Shown here one piece after another: positions 32,740-42,434 of a DNA stretch of 64,000 nucleotides. This DNA comes from Amycolatopsis alba DSM 44262. Lineage in GTDB: Bacteria; Actinomycetota; Actinomycetes; Mycobacteriales; Pseudonocardiaceae. Every line of letters begins with the position of its first letter. The first letter of the stretch is position 1. Where the stretch lies: the NCBI RefSeq assembly GCF_000384215.1, contig NZ_KB913032.1:8889605-8953604 (forward strand). The letters are read 5' to 3'. A program made the translations under genes and the position numbers. Under the pieces are notes generated by a model. That model was given only the letters and a program-made list of their open reading frames with translations, did not search any database and was not told where the DNA came from.

Positions 32740-35013
32740 GTGACCGAAATCGGCACGACAGTGCTGGGCTACCCCCGGATCGGACCGGACCGGGAACTCA
32801 AGCGTGCGCTCGAACGCTACTGGGCGGGCAAGATCGACGAGGCCGAACTGCTGGGCACCGGCCGCGCGTTGCGGACGCAGACCTGGCAGGCGCTCGAAAA
32901 GGCCGGGCTGGACTCCGTCCCGTCCAACACGTTCTCCCACTACGACCAGGTGCTCGACACCGCCGAGCTGTTCGGGGCGCTGCCGGAGCGCTTCACGACG
33001 CTCGGCCTTTCGCCGCTCGACACCTACTTCGCCGCCGCGCGCGGGGTGCAGGACGCGCCGGCGATGGAGATGACGAAGTGGTTCGACACGAACTACCACT
33101 ACCTCGTCCCCGAACTCGGCCCGGACACGACGTTCTCGCTCACCGGCACCAAACCGCTGGACGAGTATCGCGAAGCCCGCGCGATCGGCGTCGAGACGCG
33201 GCCGGTACTGGTGGGCCCGGTGACGTTCCTGCTCCTCGCGAAGGCGTCCGAGAGCGCCCCAGAGGGCTTCCGCCCGCTGGACCTGCTCGACGACCTCCTC
33301 GACGGCTATGTCGAACTGCTGCGCCAGCTGCACGACGAAGGCGTCGAGTGGGTGCAGTTCGACGAGCCCGCCTTCGCCGCGGATCGCACCGAGCAGGAGC
33401 TCAACGCGCTCATCCGCGCCTACCACCGGCTCGCGAAAGCCACCGCGCGGCCGAAGATCCTGGTCGCCGGCTACTTCGGCGGTCTCGGTCGCGCTCTGGG
33501 AGTGCTCGCCCGCTCCCCGATCGACGCGATCGCCGTCGACCTGGTCACCGATGAGTCCTTTGTGGACGCTGTCGTGGCCGAACCCGCGTTGCGGGACAAG
33601 GAGGTCCTGGCCGGTGTCGTGGACGGGCGCAACGTCTGGCGCACCGACCCGGCCCGCGCGCTCGGCCGGGCGGCGACGCTGCTCGGCACCGCGAAGTCGG
33701 TCAGCGTGTCGACGTCGTGCTCACTGCTGCACGTGCCCTACGACGTCGAACGGGAGGACGGGCTTCACCCGCGTCTCAAGGGCTGGCTCGCTTTCGCCAA
33801 GCAGAAGGTCGACGAGGTCGTCCTGCTCGGGCGCGCGCTGAAGGAGGACGGGGTCGACCTGTCCGCCGCTCGTGCCGCGGTCTCGGATCGCGCCACGGCG
33901 GCCGACCTGGCCGACGCCGGCGTGCGCGCCAGGCTGGAGGCGTTGCGGCCGGAAGACACCGTCCGCTCCCCCTATGCCCGGCGCGCGGCGGCGCAGCAGG
34001 CCGCGCTGGACCTGCCGCCGTTGCCGAGCACGACGATCGGCTCGTTCCCGCAGACCACCGAGGTCCGCAAGGCGCGGGCCGCGCACAAAGCGGGTTCGCT
34101 GGACGACGCGGGCTACGAGGCCGCGATGAAGGCGGAGATCGAGCACGTCATCCGGCTGCAGGAGGATCTCGGGCTGGACGTGCTGGTGCACGGCGAACCC
34201 GAGCGCAACGACATGGTGCAGTACTTCGCCGAGCGGCTGGCCGGGTTCGCCGCCACCGACTTCGGCTGGGTGCAGTCCTATGGCTCGCGGTGTGTCCGGC
34301 CGCCGATCCTGTACGGCGACGTCTCGCGCCCGGAGCCGATGACCGTCGAGTGGGCGCGCTACGCGCAGAGCCTGACCGGCAAACCCGTCAAGGGAATGCT
34401 GACCGGTCCGGTGACGATCCTGGCGTGGTCGTTCGTCCGCGACGACCAGCCGCTGGGCGAGACCGCCCGCCAGGTGGCGCTGGCCATCCGCGACGAGGTC
34501 CACGACCTGCAGGAGGTGGGCATCCGCGTCATCCAGGTCGACGAGCCGGCGCTGCGGGAACTGCTCCCGCTGCGCGCGGCCGCGCACGAGGCGTACTTCG
34601 CGTGGGCGGTCTCGTCGTTCCGGCTGGCGACGTCCGGCATCTCCGACGCGACGCAGATCCACACGCATATGTGCTATTCGGAGTTCGGTGAGGTGGTCAA
34701 GGCGATCGACGCGCTCGACGCCGACGTCACCAGCATCGAAGCCGCGCGGTCGAAGATGGAGGTCGTCACCGACCTGGGCGCGGCGGGCTTCGGCCGAGGT
34801 GTCGGGCCCGGCGTGTACGACATCCACTCGCCGCGGGTGCCCGACGTCGACGAGGTCAGCGGGCTGCTGCGGACCGCCGTCGGCGCCGTGCCAGCCGAGC
34901 GGATCTGGGTGAACCCGGACTGCGGCCTGAAGACCCGCGGCTACGCCGAGGTCGAACCGGCCCTGCGGAACCTGGTCGCGGCCGCCCACGCGGTGCGGGC
35001 CGAGCTGGGCTGA
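32740..35013 (+). CDS. metE: Cobalamin-independent methionine synthase
   Basis: This 757-residue enzyme transfers the methyl group of 5-methyltetrahydropteroyl-triglutamate to homocysteine, the last step of methionine synthesis. The N-terminal half starts [20 protein letters not shown]. The C-terminal half carries the zinc and homocysteine ligands in IQTH-type strand [10 protein letters not shown] and in [10 protein letters not shown], plus [10 protein letters not shown] at the start of the second barrel. Length matches E. coli MetE (753). The GTG at 32740 has GAGGAG at good spacing and that site is part of the predicted riboswitch hairpin. A 53-bp palindrome begins six bases after the stop. 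Confidence 0.96.
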   Translation: MTEIGTTVLGYPRIGPDRELKRALERYWAGKIDEAELLGTGRALRTQTWQALEKAGLDSVPSNTFSHYDQVLDTAELFGALPERFTTLGLSPLDTYFAAARGVQDAPAMEMTKWFDTNYHYLVPELGPDTTFSLTGTKPLDEYREARAIGVETRPVLVGPVTFLLLAKASESAPEGFRPLDLLDDLLDGYVELLRQLHDEGVEWVQFDEPAFAADRTEQELNALIRAYHRLAKATARPKILVAGYFGGLGRALGVLARSPIDAIAVDLVTDESFVDAVVAEPALRDKEVLAGVVDGRNVWRTDPARALGRAATLLGTAKSVSVSTSCSLLHVPYDVEREDGLHPRLKGWLAFAKQKVDEVVLLGRALKEDGVDLSAARAAVSDRATAADLADAGVRARLEALRPEDTVRSPYARRAAAQQAALDLPPLPSTTIGSFPQTTEVRKARAAHKAGSLDDAGYEAAMKAEIEHVIRLQEDLGLDVLVHGEPERNDMVQYFAERLAGFAATDFGWVQSYGSRCVRPPILYGDVSRPEPMTVEWARYAQSLTGKPVKGMLTGPVTILAWSFVRDDQPLGETARQVALAIRDEVHDLQEVGIRVIQVDEPALRELLPLRAAAHEAYFAWAVSSFRLATSGISDATQIHTHMCYSEFGEVVKAIDALDADVTSIEAARSKMEVVTDLGAAGFGRGVGPGVYDIHSPRVPDVDEVSGLLRTAVGAVPAERIWVNPDCGLKTRGYAEVEPALRNLVAAAHAVRAELG

Positions 35014-35018
35014 CCCGT

Positions 35019-35071
35019 TCCGTGAAGGCCTCCTTCCCTACTCTCAGGGTAGGGAAGGAGGCCTTCACGGA
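35019..35071. terminator. 53-bp modular palindrome (CCCTAC core), 3' of metE
   Basis: A clean 53-bp copy with outer arms TCCGTGAAGGCCTCCTT and inner stem CCCTAC/GTAGGG, six bases after the metE stop and before the P450 gene. It is probably the metE terminator. Confidence 0.78.
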
Positions 35072-35151
35072 CTTTCGCCGAGGTATTGTCAGGACGTCAA
35101 CAAGGGTGCGATGGTGGAGCGGTAGCCGGTCTCAACGGGGAGATGGTCACC

Positions 35152-36597
35152 ATGGCGAACGCCGTCGAAAAGGTCACCGGGGCGCTGCGCGAGCGGGTTC
35201 CGCCGCTCACCTCGATCCCCCTGCCGCGTTCGGTGGACCAGCGCTGGCTCGGCGCGACCTGGCCGGTCCGCGAACTCGCGCCCGCCCCGCCGGGTCTCAA
35301 ACCCGTCCTCGGCGACGAAGGCCCGCCGGTCATCGGGCACGCGCTGGACTTCATGCGCTTCGGCATCGACTTCGGCCTCAAACGCCACGAAACCTACGGC
35401 CCGGTGTCGTGGATGGGCGCGTTCGGCCGCCGCATCGTCGCCCTCTCCGGTCCGGAGGCCACGCAGATCGCGCTGGTGAACAAGGACAAGGCCTTCTCCC
35501 AGGAGGGCTGGAAGTTCTTCATCGAGCGGTTCTTCGACCGCGGCCTGATGCTGCTCGATTTCGGCGAGCACCATCTGCACCGCCGGATCATGCAGGCGGC
35601 GTTCACCCGGCAGCGGCTCACCGGGTACGTCGACCAGATGGGACCGGCGCTGCGCGAGGGCATCGCCGCGTGGGCGGACCGGCCGAATCCGCGGATCTAC
35701 TGGTCTCTCAAGCAACTCACGCTCGACGTGGCGACACGCGTGTTCATGGGCATGCGTTCGGGCGACGACGCGGCCGCGATCAACCGCGCGTTCGTGAATT
35801 CCGTGCGCGCGGGCACGGCCATCGTGCGGTTCCCCGTTCCCGGCGGCCGCTGGGCCGCGGGATTGCACGGCCGCAAAGTCCTCGAACGCTACTTCTCGGC
35901 GAACCTGCCCGCGAAACGGGCGAGCGACGGCGACGACCTCTTCACCGCCCTGTGTCATGCCACCACCGAGGACGGCGACCGCTTCACCGACTCCGACGTC
36001 GTCAACCACATGATCTTCCTGATGATGGCGGCGCACGACACGTCGACCATCACCAGCGCCGCCGCCGTCTACCACCTCGCCAAGAACCCCGGATGGCAGG
36101 AACGCGCACGCCGGGAATCCCTCGCGCTCGGCGACGACGTGCCGGACATCGAAGCGCTGGAAACCCTGAAGACCCTGGACCTGGTGATCAAGGAATCCCT
36201 GCGCCTGGTGGCCCCTGTTCCTTCCCTGGCAAGGAAAACGGTGAAGGACACCGAAGTGCTCGGGCATTTCATTCCCGAAGGGACACTGGTCGGGGTTTCG
36301 CCGACCGTCAACCATTTCGCGCCGGAGTACTGGACCGACCCGATGCGTTTCGACCCGGACCGCTTCGGCGAGGAACGCCGCGAGGACAAGTCGCACCGCT
36401 ACGCGTGGATGCCGTTCGGCGGCGGCGCGCACAAGTGCATCGGCCTGCATTTCGGGACGTTCGAAGTGAAAGCGCTGCTCCACGAGATGCTGCGGGCGTA
36501 CCGCTGGTCGGTCCCGGACGGCTACACCGCCCGCTGGGACTACGTCTCACTGCCCGTTCCCGCGGACGGCCTGCCGATCCGGCTGGTGACACACTGA
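35152..36597 (+). CDS. Cytochrome P450
   Basis: This 481-residue soluble P450 has the I-helix oxygen motif AAHDTST, the K-helix ESLR and the heme loop FGGGAHKCIG, with the thiolate at about C429. It lacks an N-terminal membrane anchor, as expected in bacteria. The overall length and the RFDPDRFGEER and HKCIGLHFG segments are like CYP51/CYP26/CYP136-type lipid or sterol hydroxylases rather than the short macrolide P450s, but the substrate is not readable. The ATG at 35152 has GGGGAG eight to nine bases upstream; an ATG at 35143 would have no spacing. No ferredoxin gene is adjacent. Confidence 0.9.
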   Translation: MANAVEKVTGALRERVPPLTSIPLPRSVDQRWLGATWPVRELAPAPPGLKPVLGDEGPPVIGHALDFMRFGIDFGLKRHETYGPVSWMGAFGRRIVALSGPEATQIALVNKDKAFSQEGWKFFIERFFDRGLMLLDFGEHHLHRRIMQAAFTRQRLTGYVDQMGPALREGIAAWADRPNPRIYWSLKQLTLDVATRVFMGMRSGDDAAAINRAFVNSVRAGTAIVRFPVPGGRWAAGLHGRKVLERYFSANLPAKRASDGDDLFTALCHATTEDGDRFTDSDVVNHMIFLMMAAHDTSTITSAAAVYHLAKNPGWQERARRESLALGDDVPDIEALETLKTLDLVIKESLRLVAPVPSLARKTVKDTEVLGHFIPEGTLVGVSPTVNHFAPEYWTDPMRFDPDRFGEERREDKSHRYAWMPFGGGAHKCIGLHFGTFEVKALLHEMLRAYRWSVPDGYTARWDYVSLPVPADGLPIRLVTH

Positions 36598-36803
36598 ACA
36601 GGCCAACGGGTAACCACGATCGAGCACTCTTGGTAACTTCCGGTCACCACTCGTGTAGTAGCGATCACCCTTTCAGCCGGTAGACACTCCGGATCGCGCA
36701 TGATGCCGTGGCACTACACCCGGTCGGCTCATACCCAGTGTGGGCCCGTGGGCTCGGACACCCGGTCTGAGCTGGCCATAAACCGCGCATGAAGAGGTGA
36801 AGT

Positions 36804-38651
36804 GTGCCCGAGCCTGGTTCCGTACCAGGGTTGGTGGACGTCGCTCGGAGATGGGCCGCGACGCTCGCTGACACTAAAGGAGTATCGCTTCCCCAGGAGC
36901 AACTCGAAGAGTTCTTGCTCGGCGTCGCACAGGACGCCGTCCGGACCGATCCCGATCACGAGCCCGCCCGGCTGCGCTTCTCGAAGCTCTATTCCGCCTC
37001 CCCCATCGGGATCGCGCTCGCCGACTCCGACGGCAAGATCGTCGAGGCGAACACCGCGCTCGGCAAACTCCTCGGCTGCCGTCCCTCGGCGCTGCGCGGA
37101 CGGGACATCCCCGGACTCGGTTCCGCCGAACACGACGTCGCCCGGCTGCGGAACGGGCTCTCCCAGCTCATGACGCTCGGCCAGCAGACCCAGCAGGAAC
37201 GCCTGTTGCTGGACCACAGCGAGGAAGGCACGCTCTGGGTCGACGTGACCCTCACCGACCTTCCCGGTGACCGGCCCGGCTCGGCCTACCCGGTGCTGAT
37301 GGTCGCCGACGCGAACGAGATCCACCTGCTTCAGGAACGGCTGCTGCACCAGAACGTGCACGACGCGCTGACCGGTCTGCCGAACTCCGCCGCGTTCGGC
37401 AACGCTCTCGAAACCGCGCTGGCCGGTTCCGGCAGCGACCAGGTCGCGCTCGTCTACCTCGACGTCGACGGTTTCAAGGTGATCAACGACGGTCTCGGCG
37501 CCGGCGTCGGCGACCAGGTGCTGCGCGGGGTCGCGAACAAGCTCAAATCCGTGTTCACCGGCAGGTACAACGGTTCCGTCGCCCGGCTGTCCGGCGACGG
37601 GTTCGCCGTCCTGCTGCGCGGCGAGTTCACCTCGCCCCAGGTGATCGCGCTGGTCGAGCAGGCCTTGGACGAACTGGTCGAGCCGATCTACCTCGGCGGG
37701 CACGGGATCGGGGTCAGCGCGAGTGCCGGCATCGTCGTCCGCCCGGTCGCCGACGGCGGGCCGGAAGACCTGCTGCGGGCCGCGGAGATCGCCCTGCACC
37801 GCGCCAAGGAAGCGGGCAAGGCGCAGTGGATGCTGTTCGACCCGGAGCTCGACGCGCGCGACCGCGGCCGCTACCAGCTCGGCGCGGTCATCGCGGGCGC
37901 GCTGGAGAACGGCGAGTTCTCGCTGATCTACCAGCCAACGGTGAAGCTCGCGGCCCCGGACCAGCTGGCCGCGGTGAACGCCGGCTTGCGCTGGACCCAC
38001 CCGGAGAAAGGCGAACTGGACGCCGCGGAGTTCTATCCGCTGGCACAGATCACCGGGATGACCATCCCGCTCGGCCGGTGGCTGCTGGCGGAGTCGCTGG
38101 CGGCCACCGCGCGCTGGCGGAACCGGTTCGGCGACGCGGCCCCGGACGTCTGCGTCCGGCTGCCGAAGCGGCTGGCCATCGACCCGGATCTGGTGCTGAT
38201 GGTCAAGGAGCAGCTCGACCGGCACAGCCTGCCCGCGCAGGCGCTGCGGCTGTGCACCGACCGCGAGTCCGTGTTCGACCCGCGCGGCGAGGTGCTGGAC
38301 TCCTTTGCCGTACTGGCCGATCTGGGCGCCCAGCTGGTGCTGACGATCTCCGGTTCGGCCGATCTGGAACTGATCCCCCGGCACGCGCTGCCGGTCCGCC
38401 ACGTGATCCTGTCCGGCGCGGTGATCGACGCGCTGGCCGACGGCGAGAACGAGGCCGACGTCCGGCACCTGTGCCAGCTGGTCACCAGGGCCAAGGAGCT
38501 GAAGCTGCGCATCGGCGCGGAAGGCGTCCGCAGCCACGAACAGGCCGAGCGGTTGCGGCGGCACGGCGTGCTCGCGGCGCGCGGCTCGTTCGTCGCCGAT
38601 TCCGCGACCGGGGACGAGGTCGACGAGCTGATCGAACGCCACGCCCACTGA
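36804..38651 (+). CDS. PAS-GGDEF-EAL protein with both catalytic motifs degenerate
   Basis: This 615-residue cytosolic protein has an N-terminal segment, a PAS domain (about 58-170: ASPIGIALADSDGKIVEANTAL), a GGDEF domain (about 180-345) and an EAL domain (about 350-610). The GGDEF loop is SGDGF and the EAL motif is NAGLRW. Neither the I-site RxxD nor the DDFG-type metal residues are kept, so it should neither make nor cleave c-di-GMP. It is probably a sensor or effector that binds the nucleotide or a partner. The GTG at 36804 follows GAAGAGGTGA. It sits 17 bp before the bcp gene, so co-transcription is likely. Confidence 0.85.
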   Translation: MPEPGSVPGLVDVARRWAATLADTKGVSLPQEQLEEFLLGVAQDAVRTDPDHEPARLRFSKLYSASPIGIALADSDGKIVEANTALGKLLGCRPSALRGRDIPGLGSAEHDVARLRNGLSQLMTLGQQTQQERLLLDHSEEGTLWVDVTLTDLPGDRPGSAYPVLMVADANEIHLLQERLLHQNVHDALTGLPNSAAFGNALETALAGSGSDQVALVYLDVDGFKVINDGLGAGVGDQVLRGVANKLKSVFTGRYNGSVARLSGDGFAVLLRGEFTSPQVIALVEQALDELVEPIYLGGHGIGVSASAGIVVRPVADGGPEDLLRAAEIALHRAKEAGKAQWMLFDPELDARDRGRYQLGAVIAGALENGEFSLIYQPTVKLAAPDQLAAVNAGLRWTHPEKGELDAAEFYPLAQITGMTIPLGRWLLAESLAATARWRNRFGDAAPDVCVRLPKRLAIDPDLVLMVKEQLDRHSLPAQALRLCTDRESVFDPRGEVLDSFAVLADLGAQLVLTISGSADLELIPRHALPVRHVILSGAVIDALADGENEADVRHLCQLVTRAKELKLRIGAEGVRSHEQAERLRRHGVLAARGSFVADSATGDEVDELIERHAH

Positions 38652-38668
38652 CGTGGCAGGATCCGTCC

Positions 38669-39133
38669 ATGGACCAAGGTGACATCGCCCCGGACTTCAC
38701 CCTGCCCGACGACAAGGGCGAGGACCGCACGCTGTCGGACTTCCTCTCGTCCGGCCCGGTCGTGCTGTTCTTCTACCCCGCCGCGATGACCAGTGGGTGC
38801 ACCGCGGAGAGCTGCCATTTCCGCGACCTGGCGGCGGAATTCGCCGAAGTCGGCGCGCACCGCGTCGGCATCAGCCCGGACGCCGTCGCCAAACAGCAGG
38901 AGTTCTCGGCCAAACACGGCTTCGACTACCCACTGCTGTCCGATGTGGACGGTGTGGTGGCGCGACAGTTCGGTGTGTGGCGCAAATTCAGCCCGCTGCA
39001 CGCCAAGCGACACACGTTCGTCATCGACACCGACCGCAAGGTGCTCGAAGTGATCAAAAGCGAACTGAAGTTCACCGTGCACGCCGACAAGGCGCTCGCT
39101 GCCCTGCGCGACCGCAAGACTAAGGACGCTTGA
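38669..39133 (+). CDS. bcp: Bcp-type peroxiredoxin (thiol peroxidase)
   Basis: This 154-residue enzyme reduces hydrogen and organic peroxides with thioredoxin. The atypical 2-Cys motif is present: AMTSGCTAESC, with peroxidatic C44 and resolving C49. The thioredoxin-fold strands VVLFFYP and the RHTFVID segment fit the BCP/PrxQ group and its usual length. The ATG at 38669 is preceded by AGGA. It follows the degenerate c-di-GMP protein by 17 bp and overlaps the convergent GNAT gene by 14 bp. Confidence 0.9.
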   Translation: MDQGDIAPDFTLPDDKGEDRTLSDFLSSGPVVLFFYPAAMTSGCTAESCHFRDLAAEFAEVGAHRVGISPDAVAKQQEFSAKHGFDYPLLSDVDGVVARQFGVWRKFSPLHAKRHTFVIDTDRKVLEVIKSELKFTVHADKALAALRDRKTKDA

Positions 39134-39650
39134 GCCGCCAGATCCGGTTGACGCCCGCGCAGGCGGGAGCGAGCGGCGGTTCGGCGACCTCGTCACCGGT
39201 CACCGTGAATCCCAGCCGCGCGGGCACGGCGCCACTCGCGACGTTGTTCTCGTCGTGCCGGATCTCGACCTCCGGCGCGCCGAGGCGGAAGGCCTCGTCC
39301 GCCAGCAGCTTGGCGGCCCTGGTGACGAGGCCGCGGCCGGTGTGGTGGCGGCTGAGCCAGTAGCCGATCTCGATCCGGTCCGGATGGGTGATCATGCCCG
39401 TGCCGCCCACGACCTCACCTCCGGCGAAGATCGCGAAGTCGTAGGTCTTGCCTTCGGCCCAGTTCTTTGCGGTGTGCTCCAGGAAGTCCGCGGCTTCCCG
39501 GTGGCCGTAGCCGTTGACGGCCCAGATCATCCAGGCGCCGAGATGCCCGGCGGAATCCCCCGCCACGGTGGCCAGGGTTTCGAGCTGCTCCGGCTTCCAG
39601 CGGCGCAGCGTGACGACGTCGTCTGCGAGGGTTTCGGCGGGCGCTTCCAT
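39120..39650 (-). CDS. GNAT N-acetyltransferase (RimJ/RimL-like)
   Basis: This 176-residue acetyl-CoA-dependent transferase has the fold's strands VTLRRWKPEQLETL, FAIFAGGEVVGGTGM and RIEIGYWLSRHHTGRGLVTRAAKLL, where the H-T-G-R-G-L stretch is the acetyl-CoA pyrophosphate loop. The N-terminal pattern is that of ribosomal-protein alanine or small-amine acetyltransferases. The acceptor is unknown. It is convergent with bcp, overlapping by 14 bp. Confidence 0.82.
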   Translation of the reverse strand: MEAPAETLADDVVTLRRWKPEQLETLATVAGDSAGHLGAWMIWAVNGYGHREAADFLEHTAKNWAEGKTYDFAIFAGGEVVGGTGMITHPDRIEIGYWLSRHHTGRGLVTRAAKLLADEAFRLGAPEVEIRHDENNVASGAVPARLGFTVTGDEVAEPPLAPACAGVNRIWRLKRP

Positions 39651-39785
39651 CGGCCCATGGTGACGTACGGCCGGGCGGAACGCCTCCGGTTTTCGGATCG
39701 GCTCGTGAGCGGCGAGGACGGCCAGAGCCAGCCGTGTCTCAGGTACCTACGGGCGGGGTTTCCCGTGACCGGCGGGACGACACCC

Positions 39786-39825
39786 GTGATCAGACGGACG
39801 ACACGCGTGTCGTCCGTCTGATCAC
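39786..39825. terminator. 40-bp perfect palindrome 3' of the LCP gene
   Basis: Every base pairs with its mirror image around a GC centre, with no loop (arm starts GTGATCAGACGGACGACAC). It lies 36 bp after the LCP stop codon and upstream of the GNAT gene. It is probably a terminator, but the loop-free perfect dyad could equally be a protein-binding site. Confidence 0.6.
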
Positions 39826-39860
39826 ACGTGCCGTCCACTCGGGCACGCGAAAGTACCGGG

Positions 39861-41057
39861 TCAGGTCAGGATCGCGCTGTCCGGGATCTCCGTGTCGTTC
39901 TTCAGTGCGTCGAAAAGCAGCTTCGACTTCGTCTTGTCCCAGTTCTCCGCCGAGCCGTTGGTCACCGGCACCGTCGTGGTGACGACGCCGCCAGACGAGA
40001 TCCCGCGCATCGCCAGCGCGAGCCTCACCAGGTTGTGCACGTGGTCGCCCGTGTCCATGGTCAACGCGTCGGGCGCGGTCGACAGCAGCGGGAACAGCGA
40101 GAACGGGTTCAGCAGCGTGCCGGGGCTGCCGATCTCGCTGACCAGCGCGCCGATGAACTTCCGCTGGTTGGCGACGCGGTCGAGGTCCGACCGCGGGGTG
40201 GCCGCGCTGTGCCGCATGCGGACGAACCCGAGCGCCTGCGGGCCTTGGAGGTCCTGGCATCCCGGTTCGATCTTGATCCCCGTCATGGTGTCTTCCATCG
40301 GCTTCTCGACGCACATGTTGACCCCGCCGATCGCGTCCACGATCTTGGCGAACCCGCCGAAACCGATCTCGGCGTAGTGGTCGATGTGCAGGCCGGTGGC
40401 GCCTTCGACGGTCTGCGCGAGCAGCGCCGGGCCGCCCAGCGCGAACGCGGCGTTGATCTTGTTCTTGCCGTGTCCGGGGATGTTCACCTGCGAGTCCCGC
40501 GGGAGGCTCAACAGCGTCGGCTTGGTGCTGTTGTCCGGGACGTGCGCGACCATGATGGTGTCGGTCCGCTTGCCGCCTGCCTCGTTGGCATCGCCGGTGA
40601 CCAGTTTCGCCTGCTCCTCGGGCGTCAGCCCGTCCCGGCTGTCGGAGCCCACGATCAGCCAGTTGGTGCCCTCGGCCGCGACGGGACGGCCGGAGTAGTC
40701 GGCCAGCGCGTCGACACGGTTGATGGAGAACTCCAGGTACACCCACACGCCGGCGAGGAACACCACGAACACGGTCAGCAGCGTGAGCAGCACCTTGCCG
40801 AAGCCCCAGCGCTTGCGTCGCCGCGGCGGGCGCGCGCCGTCCATCGGGCGGCTCGGCGGGGGCTCCGGGCGGCGCGGTGGCGGCCCGGCGGGACGCTCGG
40901 CGCCTCCGTGCCCCATCGGCGTCGTCCGCTCGTCGTACGGGCTGCTCCCCCGGCCCGGCAGCGGCATCATCTGCGCGGGTTGATGCCGCCGGGGGCGGCC
41001 GGACGGCGGCCGTTGTGGCGGCATCCGTCGCCCTCGGTCGTCGCCTCCATACGTCAT
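39861..41057 (-). CDS. LytR-CpsA-Psr (LCP) family wall-polymer ligase
   Basis: This 398-residue enzyme attaches glycopolymers to peptidoglycan from a lipid carrier. An 85-residue basic, proline-rich cytoplasmic N-terminus precedes one membrane helix (about 87-108) and an extracellular LCP domain. The domain shows the NWLIVGSDSRDG strand, the RTDTIMVAHV active-site arginine and the TLLSLPRDSQVNIPG motif. The ATG at 41057 is the first in frame. The long N-terminal tail is common in actinobacterial members and may be phosphorylated. Confidence 0.92.
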   Translation of the reverse strand: MTYGGDDRGRRMPPQRPPSGRPRRHQPAQMMPLPGRGSSPYDERTTPMGHGGAERPAGPPPRRPEPPPSRPMDGARPPRRRKRWGFGKVLLTLLTVFVVFLAGVWVYLEFSINRVDALADYSGRPVAAEGTNWLIVGSDSRDGLTPEEQAKLVTGDANEAGGKRTDTIMVAHVPDNSTKPTLLSLPRDSQVNIPGHGKNKINAAFALGGPALLAQTVEGATGLHIDHYAEIGFGGFAKIVDAIGGVNMCVEKPMEDTMTGIKIEPGCQDLQGPQALGFVRMRHSAATPRSDLDRVANQRKFIGALVSEIGSPGTLLNPFSLFPLLSTAPDALTMDTGDHVHNLVRLALAMRGISSGGVVTTTVPVTNGSAENWDKTKSKLLFDALKNDTEIPDSAILT

Positions 41058-41150
41058 GCCGAATCACCCGTCCCGATTTCGCGTGTAGGCCCAGTCAACC
41101 GCAGACCCTAGGTGAAGGACGTGCGGCACCCCGCATCGGTTGGGTGGCGT

Positions 41151-42413
41151 TCACTGTCCGTTTTCGGCGAATCCGAACTGGTGGAGCTTGAGATACCCCG
41201 AACGGAACCCCGCTTCGGAGTACGCCAGGTAGAACTCCCACATCCGTTTGAAGACGTCGTCGAAGCCCAGTTCGGTGATTTCGTCCCACCGCTGAGTGAA
41301 CTTCTCCCGCCACAACTGCAGCGTGCGGGCGTAGTCCTGGCCGAACTCGCGCACCCCCTGCAGTCTCAGCCGGGTGTGCGCCAGCATGCCCTGCTCCACC
41401 GAGGTGGTCGACGGGATGAGCCCGCCGGGGAAGATGTACTTGTGCACCCAGGTGTACGACCGGGCCGCGGCGAGCATGCGTTCGTGGTCCATGGTGATGG
41501 CCTGCAGCCCGAGCCGCCCGCCCGGCTTCAGCCGTTTCCCGATGGTCTCGAAGAACGTGGGCCAGTAGGACTCGCCGACCGCCTCGATCATCTCGACGCT
41601 CACCACGGCGTCGTATTCGCCGGTGGAGTCGCGGTAGTCGCAGAGCCGGACGTCGACGCGGTCGGCGAAGCCCGCCGCCGCGATGCGTTCGGTCGCCAGC
41701 GCGGCCTGTTCCTCGGAGATGGTCAGTGACGTGACCGTGGCCCCGCGCGCGGCGGCGCGGATCGAGAGTTCGCCCCAGCCGGTGCCGATTTCGAGCACCG
41801 TGCTGCCTTCGCGGACCCCGGCGTAGTCGAGGACGCTGTCGATCTTGCGGTGCTGGGCGGTGGTGAGGTCGTCGTCCGGGCCGAACAACGCCGACGAATA
41901 CATCATCGACGGGTCCAGGAAGGCACCGAACAGGTCGTTGGACAGGTCGTAGTGGCGATGGATGTTCGCCCGCGACCCCTCGATGGTGTTCTCCTCGTCC
42001 GCGGGGTGGCCGCGGTCGACGAACCGGCGGAACCGTTGCAGCAGCGGCGGGATGAGCGTCGCCATCCGCTCCGCGAACGGGGTCAGCACCTCGGCGAGCG
42101 CGTCGCTCGTCCAGTCGCCGACCATGTAGGCCTCGCCGAAACCGATCTTCGCGTCCACGCCGAGGCGGTGGAAGAAGGCGGCGGGACGGTTGAGCCGCAT
42201 CTCGGGCGCGTCCGGGCCGCCGGCGCCCAGGTGCGCACCGTCGGGCATGCGCACGCGGACGTTCAACGGGCGCACCGCCTGCCGGAACAGCTGTTCGGCG
42301 ATCCGTGCCCGGAACGGGGAATGCGGCGGGGTGGCCAATCCCGGCCACCGGGTTTCGTCAGGAGTGGGCAGGCCGGACGGACCTGCCGTCCGATCGACGC
42401 TCGACGTGGACAT
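41151..42413 (-). CDS. CFA-type SAM-dependent methyltransferase
   Basis: This 420-residue protein of the cyclopropane-fatty-acid synthase family has the N-terminal lipid-binding domain, and VLEIGTGWGELSIRAA as SAM motif I. It also has IHRHYDLSNDLFGAFLDPSMMYSSALF and the FPGGLIPSTTSVEQGM block of CFA synthases. It would transfer a methyl or methylene group onto the double bond of a membrane phospholipid. Whether it makes cyclopropane or methyl-branched lipid is not readable. The preceding gene on the strand encodes an alpha/beta hydrolase with a 21-bp gap, so they form an operon. Confidence 0.9.
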   Translation of the reverse strand: MSTSSVDRTAGPSGLPTPDETRWPGLATPPHSPFRARIAEQLFRQAVRPLNVRVRMPDGAHLGAGGPDAPEMRLNRPAAFFHRLGVDAKIGFGEAYMVGDWTSDALAEVLTPFAERMATLIPPLLQRFRRFVDRGHPADEENTIEGSRANIHRHYDLSNDLFGAFLDPSMMYSSALFGPDDDLTTAQHRKIDSVLDYAGVREGSTVLEIGTGWGELSIRAAARGATVTSLTISEEQAALATERIAAAGFADRVDVRLCDYRDSTGEYDAVVSVEMIEAVGESYWPTFFETIGKRLKPGGRLGLQAITMDHERMLAAARSYTWVHKYIFPGGLIPSTTSVEQGMLAHTRLRLQGVREFGQDYARTLQLWREKFTQRWDEITELGFDDVFKRMWEFYLAYSEAGFRSGYLKLHQFGFAENGQ

Positions 42414-42434
42414 AGGTGCTCCCTCCCACCCGGC

